Shown here: positions 7,423 to 16,331 of the stretch, piece by piece
How the letters are laid out: the number at the start of each line of letters is the position of its first letter
How positions within the stretch are numbered: position 1 is the stretch's first letter
DNA from: an uncultured Pelagibacteraceae bacterium
GTDB taxonomy: Bacteria; Pseudomonadota; Alphaproteobacteria; Pelagibacterales; Pelagibacteraceae
Reading direction: 5' to 3'
Assembly: GCA_902594395.1 (NCBI GenBank)
Contig: CACJLZ010000002.1
Coordinates: 17,197 to 81,196, forward strand
DNA: 64,000 bases
Notes under the pieces: generated by a model
Seen by the model: only the letters and a program-made list of their open reading frames with translations
Databases searched by the model: none
Told to the model about the DNA's origin: nothing
Position numbers and translations under genes: made by a program

Positions 7423-8145
7423 CTAATTTTTATAAAATGATTTTCTAAGGAAAATTGTAATCAAAACTAAAAAAATAAATGCAAGAATAGGTATATATAT
7501 TTCAGAAGAAATCAGAATATCACTAAATTTAGGAACGTCGGCATTTTCTTCAATAATTTTTTCTAATCCATTCCCAATAGAAACAGCTAAAAAAATTTGA
7601 GGAATAATCCCTATCAATGTTGCAAAGAAAAAATTATATATTTTCACATTAAAAAGTGTTGGTAAGAGACAGCTTAATTGCCATGGTACCCCTCCTATAA
7701 ATCTGTAGATTAATAGATAAATAAATTCTGAGCTTTTAATTCTAATTTCAAGTGTTTTAAACCTATTTAAAAACTTCTCTCTAACAATATCTTTTAAAAA
7801 ATAATTACCAAAAATATATAAAAAAGTTGCTCCAATACTTAACCCCAAAACCACAATAATAGTTCCAATCCATTTGCCTAGAATAAAACCACCAAGGAGT
7901 GCAATTGGAGATCCAAATCCTAAAAAAGGAAATACCCACAAGATAGTTAAAAATAAAAAAATTAAAGATACTAAAAATAAGTTAGAACTTTTTAATTCAA
8001 GAAAATATAATCTATTCTTTTTTATAAAATCATAAGATGTTATTTCTTGGAGACTAAATTTTGAAAAAAACAATAATAAAAATATTAAAACCAAACTTAC
8101 ATAGGATATTCCAATAATTAATTTAATTTTTTTTGTTTTTTCCAT
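7423..8145 (-). CDS. TVP38/TMEM64 (VTT domain) family membrane protein
   Basis: A 240-residue inner-membrane protein with hydrophobic segments near residues 8-28, 52-75, 78-108, 140-155, 170-195 and 212-235. The VTT-domain signature is visible in FPFLGFGSPIALLGGFILGKWIG and in the later FIGGVPWQLSCLLP and ATLIGIIPQIFLAVSIGNGLE. Members of this superfamily (with DedA) are implicated in lipid scrambling or transport; the substrate here is unknown. Its TAG stop abuts tRNA-Thr on the other strand. It is divergent from rpmH. Confidence 0.9.
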   Translation of the reverse strand: MEKTKKIKLIIGISYVSLVLIFLLLFFSKFSLQEITSYDFIKKNRLYFLELKSSNLFLVSLIFLFLTILWVFPFLGFGSPIALLGGFILGKWIGTIIVVLGLSIGATFLYIFGNYFLKDIVREKFLNRFKTLEIRIKSSEFIYLLIYRFIGGVPWQLSCLLPTLFNVKIYNFFFATLIGIIPQIFLAVSIGNGLEKIIEENADVPKFSDILISSEIYIPILAFIFLVLITIFLRKSFYKN

Positions 8146-8175
8146 ATTAACTATCGTATTTATAAAATCTTATAT

Positions 8176-8204
8176 TTGCTATTTATATATTTAATTACTA
8201 TAAA
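8176..8204 (+). promoter_or_regulatory. Candidate promoter of the rpmH-rnpA-yidD-yidC cluster
   Basis: TTGCTA (8176-8181) and TATAAA (8199-8204) are separated by 17 bases, about 34 bases before the rpmH ATG. Position and spacing suit a sigma-70 promoter in the divergent gap between the VTT-protein gene and rpmH. This is a visual match only. Confidence 0.5.
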
Positions 8205-8237
8205 GATCGAAAATTTTAATAAATAAAAATCACTTTT

Positions 8238-8378
8238 ATGAAAAGAACTTATCAACCTTCCAAAATCAAAAGAGCAAGAAAACACGGTTTTAGATCAAAA
8301 ATGAAAACTAAGGGTGGCAAGAAACTTTTAGCTAGACGAAGAGCAAGAGGCAGAAAATCGTTAACTGTGTCTGGTTAA
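8238..8378 (+). CDS. rpmH: 50S ribosomal protein L34
   Basis: This 46-residue, very basic protein begins [20 protein letters not shown], the L34 signature, and ends KSLTVSG. Length is in the normal 44-47 range. It is the first gene of the classic rpmH-rnpA-yidD-yidC order, with rnpA starting 3 bases after its stop. A promoter-like sequence lies just upstream. Confidence 0.98.
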   Translation: MKRTYQPSKIKRARKHGFRSKMKTKGGKKLLARRRARGRKSLTVSG

Positions 8379-8381
8379 TCA

Positions 8382-8726
8382 ATGAAAAGCAAAATACTTG
8401 CTCTTTCAAAAAACGAAGAATTTAAAAAGTTACTTCAACAAAAAAAAGTATCAAATAAATACGTCACAATTTTTTTTGGCTATCTAAATAATAAAAACAA
8501 AAACAAATTTAATATTTCATTTGTAACAAAGAAAAAAATTGGAAATGCTGTTAAAAGAAATAAAATAAAAAGGCGACTAAGAAACATAATGAATGATGCA
8601 TTTAAAAAAATATCAATAAATTTGCGTTATTCATATCTTGTTATTGCTAAGCCAACTATGCTAAATAATGAATTTAAAATAATAAAAAAAACCTTGTTTC
8701 AAGAATTTATTAAAATAAACAAATGA
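8382..8726 (+). CDS. rnpA: Ribonuclease P protein component
   Basis: RnpA binds the RNase P RNA and helps it cut 5' leaders from pre-tRNAs. The 114-residue protein carries the basic family signature [22 protein letters not shown] near residues 45-67 and conserved YLVIAKP near residue 86. Length is normal. Its stop overlaps the yidD start as ATGA. Position between rpmH and yidD confirms the call. Confidence 0.96.
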   Translation: MKSKILALSKNEEFKKLLQQKKVSNKYVTIFFGYLNNKNKNKFNISFVTKKKIGNAVKRNKIKRRLRNIMNDAFKKISINLRYSYLVIAKPTMLNNEFKIIKKTLFQEFIKINK

Positions 8727-8962
8727 ATATTTTTACACAGTTATTGATCAAATTTATTAAAACCTACAAATATATAATTAGTCCTTTGATTGGTCCCTCA
8801 TGCAGATACTTGCCAACTTGTTCTGAATACAGTATTGAGGCTCTAAAAACTTACGGTTTTATAAAAGGTCTTTCGCTAAGTTTTAAAAGAATTGTTTCAT
8901 GCCATCCATGGGGAAATAGCGGATTTGATCCAGTTAAAAAAGAAATAAAAACAAAAAAATAA
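8723..8962 (+). CDS. yidD: Membrane protein insertion efficiency factor YidD
   Basis: This 79-residue protein is associated with the inner membrane and improves YidC-dependent insertion. The family's hallmarks are present: [31 protein letters not shown] and [16 protein letters not shown], including its three conserved cysteines. An amphipathic N-terminal helix precedes them. It overlaps rnpA by 4 bases and shares one base with yidC (TAATG), consistent with coupled synthesis of the two insertion factors. Confidence 0.96.
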   Translation: MNIFTQLLIKFIKTYKYIISPLIGPSCRYLPTCSEYSIEALKTYGFIKGLSLSFKRIVSCHPWGNSGFDPVKKEIKTKK

Positions 8963-10641
8963 TGGATTCAAAAAATACAATAGCAGCTATAGCATTATCC
9001 TCGGCAGTAATTGTTTTATATTCATTATTTTTTGTTCCTGAAAAATCAACAACAAATCAAAACCTAGTTGAGAAAGAAAAAATTGAGCAAAATACTGATA
9101 CACCAAGCTTAGAACAAAAAGATACTTTCATTGAAATTTCGAGAAAAGACGCATTAACTGAAAGTGAGAGAGTTGAATTTGAAAATTCAAATGTAATTGG
9201 TTCGATATCTTTAAAAGGTGCAGCAATAGATGATCTAACTTTCAAAAATTATAATATTGAACTTGATGGTGACGAAAAAATAACTCTGTTAGGGCCAAGA
9301 AATATTAAAGAGGGTTATCTGATTGAAAGTGGATTTGTAACCTCAGATAAAAATATAGATATTCCTACATCAGAGACTATCTGGTCTATAAAGGGAAATA
9401 AAAAATTAACTGAGAATTCTTCAGTAAAATTATCTTGGACAAATGATCAAGGAATTACTTTTGAAAAAGAAATTTCTTTAGATGACAAATATTTATTTTC
9501 AATCAAGCAAAAAGTAATAAACAAAACAAATAGTAAATATGACTTTTATTCTTACGGTCAGATTATAAGGAATGAGATCCCAGACATAATAGACTTTTTA
9601 ATTCTTCATGAAGGGTTGATTGCGACTTTAGATGATGAGTTAATTGAGGAAGATTATGACGATATTCAAGAAAAAAAATTTACAAAAACTGCTCAAAAAG
9701 GTTGGTTAGGTATAAGTGACAAATATTGGATTACATCATTAATACCTCCACAAAATAAAGAATTTAAAACAACCTTTGATTATAAAGATAAATTTAGGGC
9801 TAATTTTATCGCAACTGAACCTCTTGAATTAGGTCCAAATAATTCTATTGAAGAAAATTTACAAATTATAGTTGCTGCTAAAAGGGTGGATGTTATTGAT
9901 GGTTATGCAAAAAATTTAGCTATCGATAAATTTGACTTAGTTATTGATTGGGGTTTCTTATATTTCATAACTAAACCTTTGTTTTTTGGAATTGATTATT
10001 TTTTCAAACTGCTTGGTAATTATGGATTAGCGATTATAGCTATAACAATCTGTATTCGTTTAGTTTTCTTTCCTTTAGCAAATTTTTCTTTTAGAAGCAT
10101 GGCAAAAATGAAAGCGCTTACTCCTGAAATGGTAAGATTAAAAGAGCTTCATAAGAATGATAAAATGAAATTACAACAAGAAATGATGGCTTTATATAAA
10201 AAAGAAAAAGTCAACCCAATGTCTGGCTGTCTTCCAATTCTTATTCAAATACCAGTTTTTTTTGCTTTGTATAAAGTTTTGTTCGTGACAATAGAAATGA
10301 GACATATGCCTTTTTATGGATGGATTCATGACTTAAGTGAACGTGATCCTACAAGTATATTCAATCTATTTGGGTTGCTACCTTACGATGTGCCATCATT
10401 TTTAATGATTGGTGCTTGGCCAGTAGCAATGGGAGTTTCAATGTGGGTACAACAGAAATTAAATCCTGCTCCAACAGACCCAATGCAGGCAAAAATATTT
10501 ATGTTTTTTCCACTTTTTTTAACTGTAATACTAGCGCCCTTCCCTAGTGGTTTGGTAATTTATTGGACTGTGAATAATATACTAACTATGGCTCAACAAG
10601 TGTTCATTATGAAAAGAACAACTGTTAAGACTGTCACTTAA
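8962..10641 (+). CDS. yidC: Membrane protein insertase YidC
   Basis: This 559-residue protein is the inner-membrane insertase and chaperone. A first membrane segment lies at about residues 7-26, followed by a large periplasmic domain (about 27-325). The conserved five-helix core (about 330-545) includes NYGLAIIAITICIRLVFFPL with the hydrophilic-groove arginine, the coiled hairpin KMKLQQEMMALYKKEKVNPMSGCLP, and SGLVIYWTVNNILTMAQQ. This is the Gram-negative architecture and normal length. In many alphaproteobacteria engB follows; here argB follows after 28 bases. Confidence 0.98.
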   Translation: MDSKNTIAAIALSSAVIVLYSLFFVPEKSTTNQNLVEKEKIEQNTDTPSLEQKDTFIEISRKDALTESERVEFENSNVIGSISLKGAAIDDLTFKNYNIELDGDEKITLLGPRNIKEGYLIESGFVTSDKNIDIPTSETIWSIKGNKKLTENSSVKLSWTNDQGITFEKEISLDDKYLFSIKQKVINKTNSKYDFYSYGQIIRNEIPDIIDFLILHEGLIATLDDELIEEDYDDIQEKKFTKTAQKGWLGISDKYWITSLIPPQNKEFKTTFDYKDKFRANFIATEPLELGPNNSIEENLQIIVAAKRVDVIDGYAKNLAIDKFDLVIDWGFLYFITKPLFFGIDYFFKLLGNYGLAIIAITICIRLVFFPLANFSFRSMAKMKALTPEMVRLKELHKNDKMKLQQEMMALYKKEKVNPMSGCLPILIQIPVFFALYKVLFVTIEMRHMPFYGWIHDLSERDPTSIFNLFGLLPYDVPSFLMIGAWPVAMGVSMWVQQKLNPAPTDPMQAKIFMFFPLFLTVILAPFPSGLVIYWTVNNILTMAQQVFIMKRTTVKTVT

Positions 10642-10669
10642 ATAATTGATTATCTAAGACAATAAATAA

Positions 10670-11518
10670 ATGGATTTAGAAAAAATACTTCCCAAAGATG
10701 GACCGCCAATAGATGAGGTTTCAAAATACATAGAAAAATATAAAAATGATCTCATTGTAATAAAATACGGTGGAAATGTTTTTATAGACAGAAAAATCTT
10801 TGATAATTTTATAACAGATATAAACATACTAAATAAATTAGGGATCTCTTTTACAGTTGTTCATGGAGGAGGTCCTAGAATTAAAAGAGAACTAGACAAA
10901 TCAAATATTCAATCAAAATTTATCAGAGGTTTGAGGGTAACTGATGAAAAAATTATAAACATCGTTGAGTCAGTTTTAATTGATTTTAATAATGATATTG
11001 TTGTCTCTTTGAAAAAGTTTGGAACTGATGCTGTCTCAATCCATACAAAAAAAAATAATATCATCAAAGTAACTCCAGAGGCTAAAGAGCTTGGATTTGT
11101 AGGGATACCCAATAAAATTGATAACAATTTAATTGAGAAAATTCTTAATAAAAAACAGGTTCCAATAATTTCACCATTAGGTCTAGGAAATGACAATCAT
11201 CCATATAATATCAATGGAGATACAGCTGCAGGTGCAATTGCGAAGTCATTAAGATCTAGAAGATTGCTATTAATGACTAACGTTGAAGGAGTTTTAGATA
11301 AAGACAAAAAACTAATTGATGAAATCTCTTCCTCTGAAATTTTAAAAATGATTGAGGAAAATATAATTACCGAGGGTATGATACCTAAAATAAATACTTG
11401 TTTGGATGCTGTAAATAATGGAGTAACAGCAGTTGGTATAATTGATGGAAGAAAACAACACTCTATATTGTTTGAAATTTTTTCTGACAAGGGCTCTGGG
11501 ACTTTGATTAGAAAATGA
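10670..11518 (+). CDS. argB: Acetylglutamate kinase
   Basis: ArgB phosphorylates N-acetylglutamate in arginine synthesis. This 282-residue amino-acid-kinase-fold protein shows VIKYGGNVF (phosphate loop, about residues 31-39), the substrate loop TVVHGGGPRIKREL (about 62-75), RGLRVTD, and the nucleotide region LLMTNVEGVLDKD...GMIPKI (about 200-245). Length is normal. It overlaps the next gene by 4 bases (ATGA). Position after yidC is common in alphaproteobacteria, although an engB gene usually lies between. Confidence 0.97.
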   Translation: MDLEKILPKDGPPIDEVSKYIEKYKNDLIVIKYGGNVFIDRKIFDNFITDINILNKLGISFTVVHGGGPRIKRELDKSNIQSKFIRGLRVTDEKIINIVESVLIDFNNDIVVSLKKFGTDAVSIHTKKNNIIKVTPEAKELGFVGIPNKIDNNLIEKILNKKQVPIISPLGLGNDNHPYNINGDTAAGAIAKSLRSRRLLLMTNVEGVLDKDKKLIDEISSSEILKMIEENIITEGMIPKINTCLDAVNNGVTAVGIIDGRKQHSILFEIFSDKGSGTLIRK

Positions 11519-12207
11519 AAAATTTTAAAGAAATGAAATATCTTCTGTTGGATCTAGATGGAGTTTGTTATGGTAAACACAATAACTACTCTTTAGAGAA
11601 AGTTTTTGGCCAAGTATCACAAAGAATGACTATGTTCATATCTGAGAGACTAAAAATAGATATGGCAGAAGCAAAAAAATTACAAACTGATTATTATTAT
11701 AAATACAATACTAGTTTAAATGGTTTAATGATACATCATGATATACCCCCGGAAGAATTCCTAAAATTTGTTCACACAATAGATCTTTCATTTATGAAAG
11801 AGGACAAGATTATGAGAAGTGAACTTGAAAAATTAGATATGGAAAAATTTATTTTTACAAATGGGAGCGCCGAACATGCTAAAAATATTTTAACCCATCT
11901 AGGAGTATATGATCTCTTTGGAAGAGATAAAATTTTTGATATTAAAGATGCTGGGTATGTGCCAAAACCTGAGGCTAAAACTTTTGATTTAATGGTTAAA
12001 AAATTTGGATTAAATCCAAAAGAAACAATTTATATAGAAGATATCGCAAAAAACCTTAGTATTGGTTATGAAAGGGGATGTGCAACTGTTTGGTTAATTA
12101 ATGATGAGCATTTTGGTAAGATGGATTCTAATAAAGATTATATATCTCATAAAATTGAAAATCTGTCTTTATTTCTTAAGGAAATAAGGTTATTAAAAAG
12201 TCAATAA
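11515..12207 (+). CDS. HAD-superfamily pyrimidine 5'-nucleotidase-type phosphatase
   Basis: This 230-residue HAD protein has motif I LLLDLDGVCYG (residues 7-17, nucleophile Asp and general acid Asp), motif II FIFTNGSAEHA (about 110-120), and motif III/IV lysine and acidic residues in PKPEAKTF...TIYIEDIAKNLS (about 150-183). The helical cap between motifs I and II fits the pyrimidine 5'-nucleotidase group, which alphaproteobacteria commonly encode between argB and dapD. The substrate is inferred from that context. Start overlaps the argB stop; dapD follows after 3 bases. Confidence 0.87.
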   Translation: MKNFKEMKYLLLDLDGVCYGKHNNYSLEKVFGQVSQRMTMFISERLKIDMAEAKKLQTDYYYKYNTSLNGLMIHHDIPPEEFLKFVHTIDLSFMKEDKIMRSELEKLDMEKFIFTNGSAEHAKNILTHLGVYDLFGRDKIFDIKDAGYVPKPEAKTFDLMVKKFGLNPKETIYIEDIAKNLSIGYERGCATVWLINDEHFGKMDSNKDYISHKIENLSLFLKEIRLLKSQ

Positions 12208-12210
12208 ATC

Positions 12211-13014
12211 ATGTCTATAGAAAAAATTATAAATGATGCTTGGGAAAACAAAGATCAAGTAAATCCAAAATCGGATCAGTCCTTAAAGGATGCAATCAAT
12301 CAAGTAATAAGTGACTTGGATAGTGGCAAATCAAGAGTTGCTGAAAAAATAAATGGAGAATGGGTAACTCATCAACACCTAAAGAAAGCAATTATGCTAA
12401 GTTTTAGAATCTATCCAATGGAAAATTTAAATGGACCTTATTCCAGTTGGTATGACAAAGCTCATTTATTAAAAGGTAAAACTGCAGGTTGGACCAAAGA
12501 ACAACATGAAGCTGCTGGCTTTCGCATGACACCCAATAGTCCAGTACGGCCTGGATCTTTTATTGGAAAGAATGCCGTTCTAATGCCATGTTATGTAAAC
12601 ATTGGTGCTTTTATTGGAGCTGGGACTATGATGGATACGTTTAGTCGTGCTGGTAGCTGTTGCCAGATTGGAGAAAATTGTCATATATCAGCTGGATCAG
12701 GAATTGGAGGTGTATTGGAACCCGCTCAAGCACTACCAACTATCATTGAAGATAATGTTTTCGTTGGAGCTATGTCTGAGGTTGTTGAGGGAGTTATTGT
12801 TGAAGAAGGAAGTGTTCTTTCAATGGGATGCTACATTGGACAAAGTACCAAAATTGTAAACAGATCAAATGGTGAGATTACAAAAGGTCGTATACCACCT
12901 TATTCAGTTGTAGTACCAGGCACGCACAAAGATCTTTATGCTGTTCATATAATAAAAACAGTCGATTCAAAAACTAGGTCAAAGACATCAATTAACGATC
13001 TTTTAAGAGATTAA
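12211..13014 (+). CDS. dapD: Tetrahydrodipicolinate N-succinyltransferase
   Basis: DapD succinylates tetrahydrodipicolinate in the lysine/diaminopimelate pathway, feeding peptidoglycan and lysine synthesis. The 267-residue protein has an N-terminal helical domain and a left-handed beta-helix of hexapeptide repeats (about residues 100-210), including MPCYVNIGAFIGAGTMMDT and SAGSGIGGVLEP. Length is normal. It is followed 2 bases later by dapE, so consecutive-branch enzymes are co-expressed. Confidence 0.98.
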   Translation: MSIEKIINDAWENKDQVNPKSDQSLKDAINQVISDLDSGKSRVAEKINGEWVTHQHLKKAIMLSFRIYPMENLNGPYSSWYDKAHLLKGKTAGWTKEQHEAAGFRMTPNSPVRPGSFIGKNAVLMPCYVNIGAFIGAGTMMDTFSRAGSCCQIGENCHISAGSGIGGVLEPAQALPTIIEDNVFVGAMSEVVEGVIVEEGSVLSMGCYIGQSTKIVNRSNGEITKGRIPPYSVVVPGTHKDLYAVHIIKTVDSKTRSKTSINDLLRD

Positions 13015-13016
13015 AT

Positions 13017-14174
13017 ATGCAAAAGATTAATGAATTACAATTAGCTAAAGAGCTAATTAGATTTCCAACTGTTACTCCAGTAGACGCTGGTGTGATGAAA
13101 TTTTTAGAAAAAAAATTGAAAAAACTTGGTTTCAAAACAAAATTACTTGAATTTAAAGAGAAAGATTTCAAACCAGTTAAAAATTTATATGCAAGGTTGG
13201 GAAGAAAAGGACCTAATTTTTGTTATGCAGGTCACCTAGATGTTGTTCCCCCGGGTAATATAAAAGATTGGACGATAAATCCATTTAAACCATCTGTAAA
13301 AAATAATCATTTAATTGGAAGAGGTGCAAATGATATGAAAAGTTCTGTTGCAGCTTTTGTTTCTGCTGTAAGCAATTTTTTATCAAAAAATGAAAAATTT
13401 AATGGATCAATTAGTCTATTAATTACTGGAGATGAAGAGGGTGATGCAATAAATGGTACCAAAAAAGTCGTAGAATATTTAAAAAAAAGAAAAGAGAAAA
13501 TAAATTTTTGTCTTGTTGGTGAACCAACTAATCCAAATAAATTAGGTGAGATGATTAAAATTGGGCGTAGGGGAAGTTTGACTGGTAAATTAATTATATT
13601 TGGTTCACAGGGTCATGTTGCATATCCTGCTAGGGCAAATAATCCTTCAACTATAATTGTTAATATTTTAAAAGAACTGAAAGACATTAAGTTTGACAAA
13701 GGAACTAAAGATTTTCAACCTACAAACTTGGAAGTTACTAAGATTAATATAAATAATACTGCAGATAATGTTATTCCAGCAATAGCTGAAACAACATTTA
13801 ATATAAGATTCAACAACAAACATACTTCTAATTCTTTAAAAAAAAGACTTAATAAGATTTTTAGAAAAATAACCAAAAAACATAAATCAAAATTTAAAAT
13901 TGAGTATAGAGTTTCTGGTGAAGCTTTTTTAACAAAACCGAATAAAACGACATTTATGATACAAAATGTCATTAAAAAGATAACTAAGTTAAAGCCAAAA
14001 TTATCTACAACAGGTGGAACTTCAGATTTACGATTTATAAGAACTATATGTCCTGGTCTTGAATTTGGATTAGTTGGAAAAACTATGCATAAAGTTGATG
14101 AGGCAGTATCTTTAAAAGATTTAAAAAATCTAACTAAAATTTATGAAAGTATTTTAAAAAATTATTTCAAATGA
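13017..14174 (+). CDS. dapE: Succinyl-diaminopimelate desuccinylase
   Basis: DapE removes succinate from N-succinyl-L,L-diaminopimelate. This 385-residue M20-family dizinc enzyme shows the metal site CYAGHLDVVPPG (about residue 75-86), GRGANDMKSS (bridging Asp), the catalytic glutamate pair GDEEGD (about 141-146), CLVGEPTN, and a late histidine in GKTMHKVDE. The dimerisation domain lies around 190-310. Length is typical. Its stop overlaps the start of the deacetylase-family gene (ATGA). Confidence 0.96.
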   Translation: MQKINELQLAKELIRFPTVTPVDAGVMKFLEKKLKKLGFKTKLLEFKEKDFKPVKNLYARLGRKGPNFCYAGHLDVVPPGNIKDWTINPFKPSVKNNHLIGRGANDMKSSVAAFVSAVSNFLSKNEKFNGSISLLITGDEEGDAINGTKKVVEYLKKRKEKINFCLVGEPTNPNKLGEMIKIGRRGSLTGKLIIFGSQGHVAYPARANNPSTIIVNILKELKDIKFDKGTKDFQPTNLEVTKININNTADNVIPAIAETTFNIRFNNKHTSNSLKKRLNKIFRKITKKHKSKFKIEYRVSGEAFLTKPNKTTFMIQNVIKKITKLKPKLSTTGGTSDLRFIRTICPGLEFGLVGKTMHKVDEAVSLKDLKNLTKIYESILKNYFK

Positions 14175-15094
14175 ATACAGCGATAATAAATTCTGACTCT
14201 TATGAAAAACATGACACTGGTAACGGTCATCCTGAACAACCTAAAAGAGTAATTGCCATAAAAGAAAAATTAAGAAAAAGAAGTGATCTGATATGGGAAA
14301 AACCAGGTTGTGTGCCCGATGATATATTGGCAATGACACATTCAAAAGAATATATTCGTAACTTAAACAGTTCTTTTCCACAACAAGGTCTAAAGTTTTT
14401 AGATGGAGATACTGTCATTTCACCAGACAGTAAAAAGGCAGTATTCGATGCTGCTGGCTCAACAATTAGGGCGATAGATGGAGTAGAAAATAAAGAATTT
14501 AAGAACGCATTTTGTCTAGCGAGGCCTCCTGGACACCATGCAGAAAAGGATAAAGCAATGGGATTTTGTTGTATATCAAATGCTGGAGTAGCCACTAATT
14601 ATTTAATTAAAAATTATAAATATAAGAGGGTTGCATGCGTAGATTTTGATGTGCACTGGGGAAATGGAAATTATGATGTTATGCGTAATAACAAAAATTC
14701 ATTGTATATATCAACACACCAATATCCTTTTTATCCCGGCGGAGGTACGGACAAAGATAAAGGTGACTTTAATAATTCTTTAAATATACCTTTACCAGCA
14801 GGCACAAACTCAGAGGAATATTTTAATGCATTCGATAGAGTTTTAGATAGATTAGTTAATTATAAACCTGATTTTCTAATATTTTCAGCAGGTTTTGATG
14901 CACATAAAGATGATCCTTTAGCTCAATTTAAATTAAAATCAAAAGATTTTTACGAAATTACTAGAAGAACTTTAGCTGCTACCAACGAGTTTACTAAAGG
15001 AAAAGTTATTTCTATTCTTGAAGGTGGTTATGACTTAAATGCGTTATCTGAAAGTGCTAATGAACATGTTAACGCACTTGTTGAATTCAATTGA
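14171..15094 (+). CDS. Histone deacetylase superfamily protein (class II-like amidohydrolase)
   Basis: A 307-residue arginase/deacetylase-fold zinc hydrolase. Visible motifs: N-terminal YEKHDTGNGHPEQPKR, the paired active-site histidines in RPPGHHAEKDKAMGFC (about residues 117-132), zinc ligands in CVDFDVHWGNG (about 156-166), FSAGFDAHKDDPL (about 239-251) and EGGYDLNALS near the end. Bacterial members act on acetyl-lysine, acetylpolyamines or similar amides; the substrate cannot be read from sequence. It overlaps dapE by 4 bases and is followed 30 bases later by a SET-domain gene on the same strand. Confidence 0.9.
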   Translation: MNTAIINSDSYEKHDTGNGHPEQPKRVIAIKEKLRKRSDLIWEKPGCVPDDILAMTHSKEYIRNLNSSFPQQGLKFLDGDTVISPDSKKAVFDAAGSTIRAIDGVENKEFKNAFCLARPPGHHAEKDKAMGFCCISNAGVATNYLIKNYKYKRVACVDFDVHWGNGNYDVMRNNKNSLYISTHQYPFYPGGGTDKDKGDFNNSLNIPLPAGTNSEEYFNAFDRVLDRLVNYKPDFLIFSAGFDAHKDDPLAQFKLKSKDFYEITRRTLAATNEFTKGKVISILEGGYDLNALSESANEHVNALVEFN

Positions 15095-15124
15095 TTTAAA
15101 CTTACTAAATAATAAATCTCTCAC

Positions 15125-15601
15125 ATGAAACTTTATAGAATTAAAAGATCTAAAATTGATAAAAGAGGTCGAGGTCTTTATGCTACACGTGATATTAAAG
15201 AAGGAACAAAAATAATAAATTACGTTGGCAAAATTATTACAAATAAAGAGGTAGATGAGTCAACTAAGTTTGATAATAAAAAACCTATTTACTTATTCAC
15301 ATTAAATAAAAGATATTCCCTCGATGGAGATTTTTCATGGAATATCGCAGGTCTAGTAAACCATAGTTGCAATAACAACTGTGATTATAATGGTAAGGGA
15401 CTTAAAGTATGGATTACTGCAATTCGTGATATTAAAAAAGGTGAGGAGTTTACTTGTGATTATGGATTTGGTTATGATGAGGACTATAAACAATTTCCTT
15501 GCAAATGTGGTTCAAAAAATTGCTGTGGTTATATTGTAAGAGCAGAGTCTAGATGGAGAATAAATAAAAAGTTTGCAATGAGTAAAAAAATTAATAAATA
15601 A
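15125..15601 (+). CDS. SET-domain protein (predicted lysine methyltransferase)
   Basis: This 158-residue protein is almost only a SET domain, which transfers methyl from S-adenosylmethionine to protein lysines. Motifs: KRGRGLYATRDIKEGT (residues 12-27), the cofactor knot NIAGLVNHSCNNNCDYN (about 77-93) with GEEFTCDYGFGYDED (about 109-123), and a cysteine-rich post-SET segment, CKCGSKNCCGY (about 128-138). Target protein unknown. It probably shares a transcript with the deacetylase-family gene. Its end overlaps the end of truA by 11 bases. Confidence 0.9.
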   Translation: MKLYRIKRSKIDKRGRGLYATRDIKEGTKIINYVGKIITNKEVDESTKFDNKKPIYLFTLNKRYSLDGDFSWNIAGLVNHSCNNNCDYNGKGLKVWITAIRDIKKGEEFTCDYGFGYDEDYKQFPCKCGSKNCCGYIVRAESRWRINKKFAMSKKINK

Positions 15602-16331
15602 CTCTAGCTAAATAAAGACCTTCAGGTGGTGCAGGCGGTGCACACAAAATTCTTTTTTTGGAGTTCATAACAAAATTAAATTTTTTTAAAGTCCATTTTT
15701 TCTCACCGACATATTTTAAACAACCAACCATTGATCGAACTTGTTGTTGTAGAAAAGATTGAGATTGAAATTCTATTTCTATTTTATCATTTCTTGATTT
15801 TATCTTAACAGATCTCATAGTTTTAATTGGACTTTTGGCTCTACAACTAGAAGCTCTAAAGGTAGAAAAATCCTTTGTACCAACTAATTTTTTTGCAGCT
15901 TTTTTCATTACTATTAAGTCGAGTTTATTAATAACGTGCCATCCTCTATTTTTATCTATTACAGGTCTACTTAAACGATTAATTATTATATACTTATATA
16001 TTCTCATTCTTGCAGAAAATCTTGCATGAAAATCTTTACCCTTTTTATTAATTTTAATGATTGAAATCTTTTCCTTATTCAAAAAATGATTTAGAGATTT
16101 TAAAAATTTACTCAAATCTTCGATTTTTTTTTTACACTCAAAATGGGCAGATTGTTCAAGTGCATGTACTCCTTTATCCAATCTTCCTGCACCAAACAAA
16201 ATAATTTTTTCCTTTAATAATTTAGAAACTCTCTCTTGAATAAGACCCTGTATGGTTTTGCCTTTTGTTTGAATTTGCCAACCTCTAAAATTGGTACCTA
16301 CATATTCTATTAATATCTGATATCTAAACAT
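15591..16331 (-). CDS. truA: tRNA pseudouridine(38-40) synthase
   Basis: TruA makes pseudouridine in the anticodon arm of many tRNAs. I start it at the ATG of MFRYQILIEYVGTNFRGWQ, giving 246 residues, normal for TruA; the open frame reaches 38 codons further but only through the end of fmt. The catalytic aspartate is in GAGRLDKGVHALEQ, where most homologues have R-T-D; here Thr is Leu. STFRASSC and QSFLQQQVRSMVGCL are typical. The start overlaps the fmt stop by 8 bases. Confidence 0.95.
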   Translation of the reverse strand: MFRYQILIEYVGTNFRGWQIQTKGKTIQGLIQERVSKLLKEKIILFGAGRLDKGVHALEQSAHFECKKKIEDLSKFLKSLNHFLNKEKISIIKINKKGKDFHARFSARMRIYKYIIINRLSRPVIDKNRGWHVINKLDLIVMKKAAKKLVGTKDFSTFRASSCRAKSPIKTMRSVKIKSRNDKIEIEFQSQSFLQQQVRSMVGCLKYVGEKKWTLKKFNFVMNSKKRILCAPPAPPEGLYLARVIY

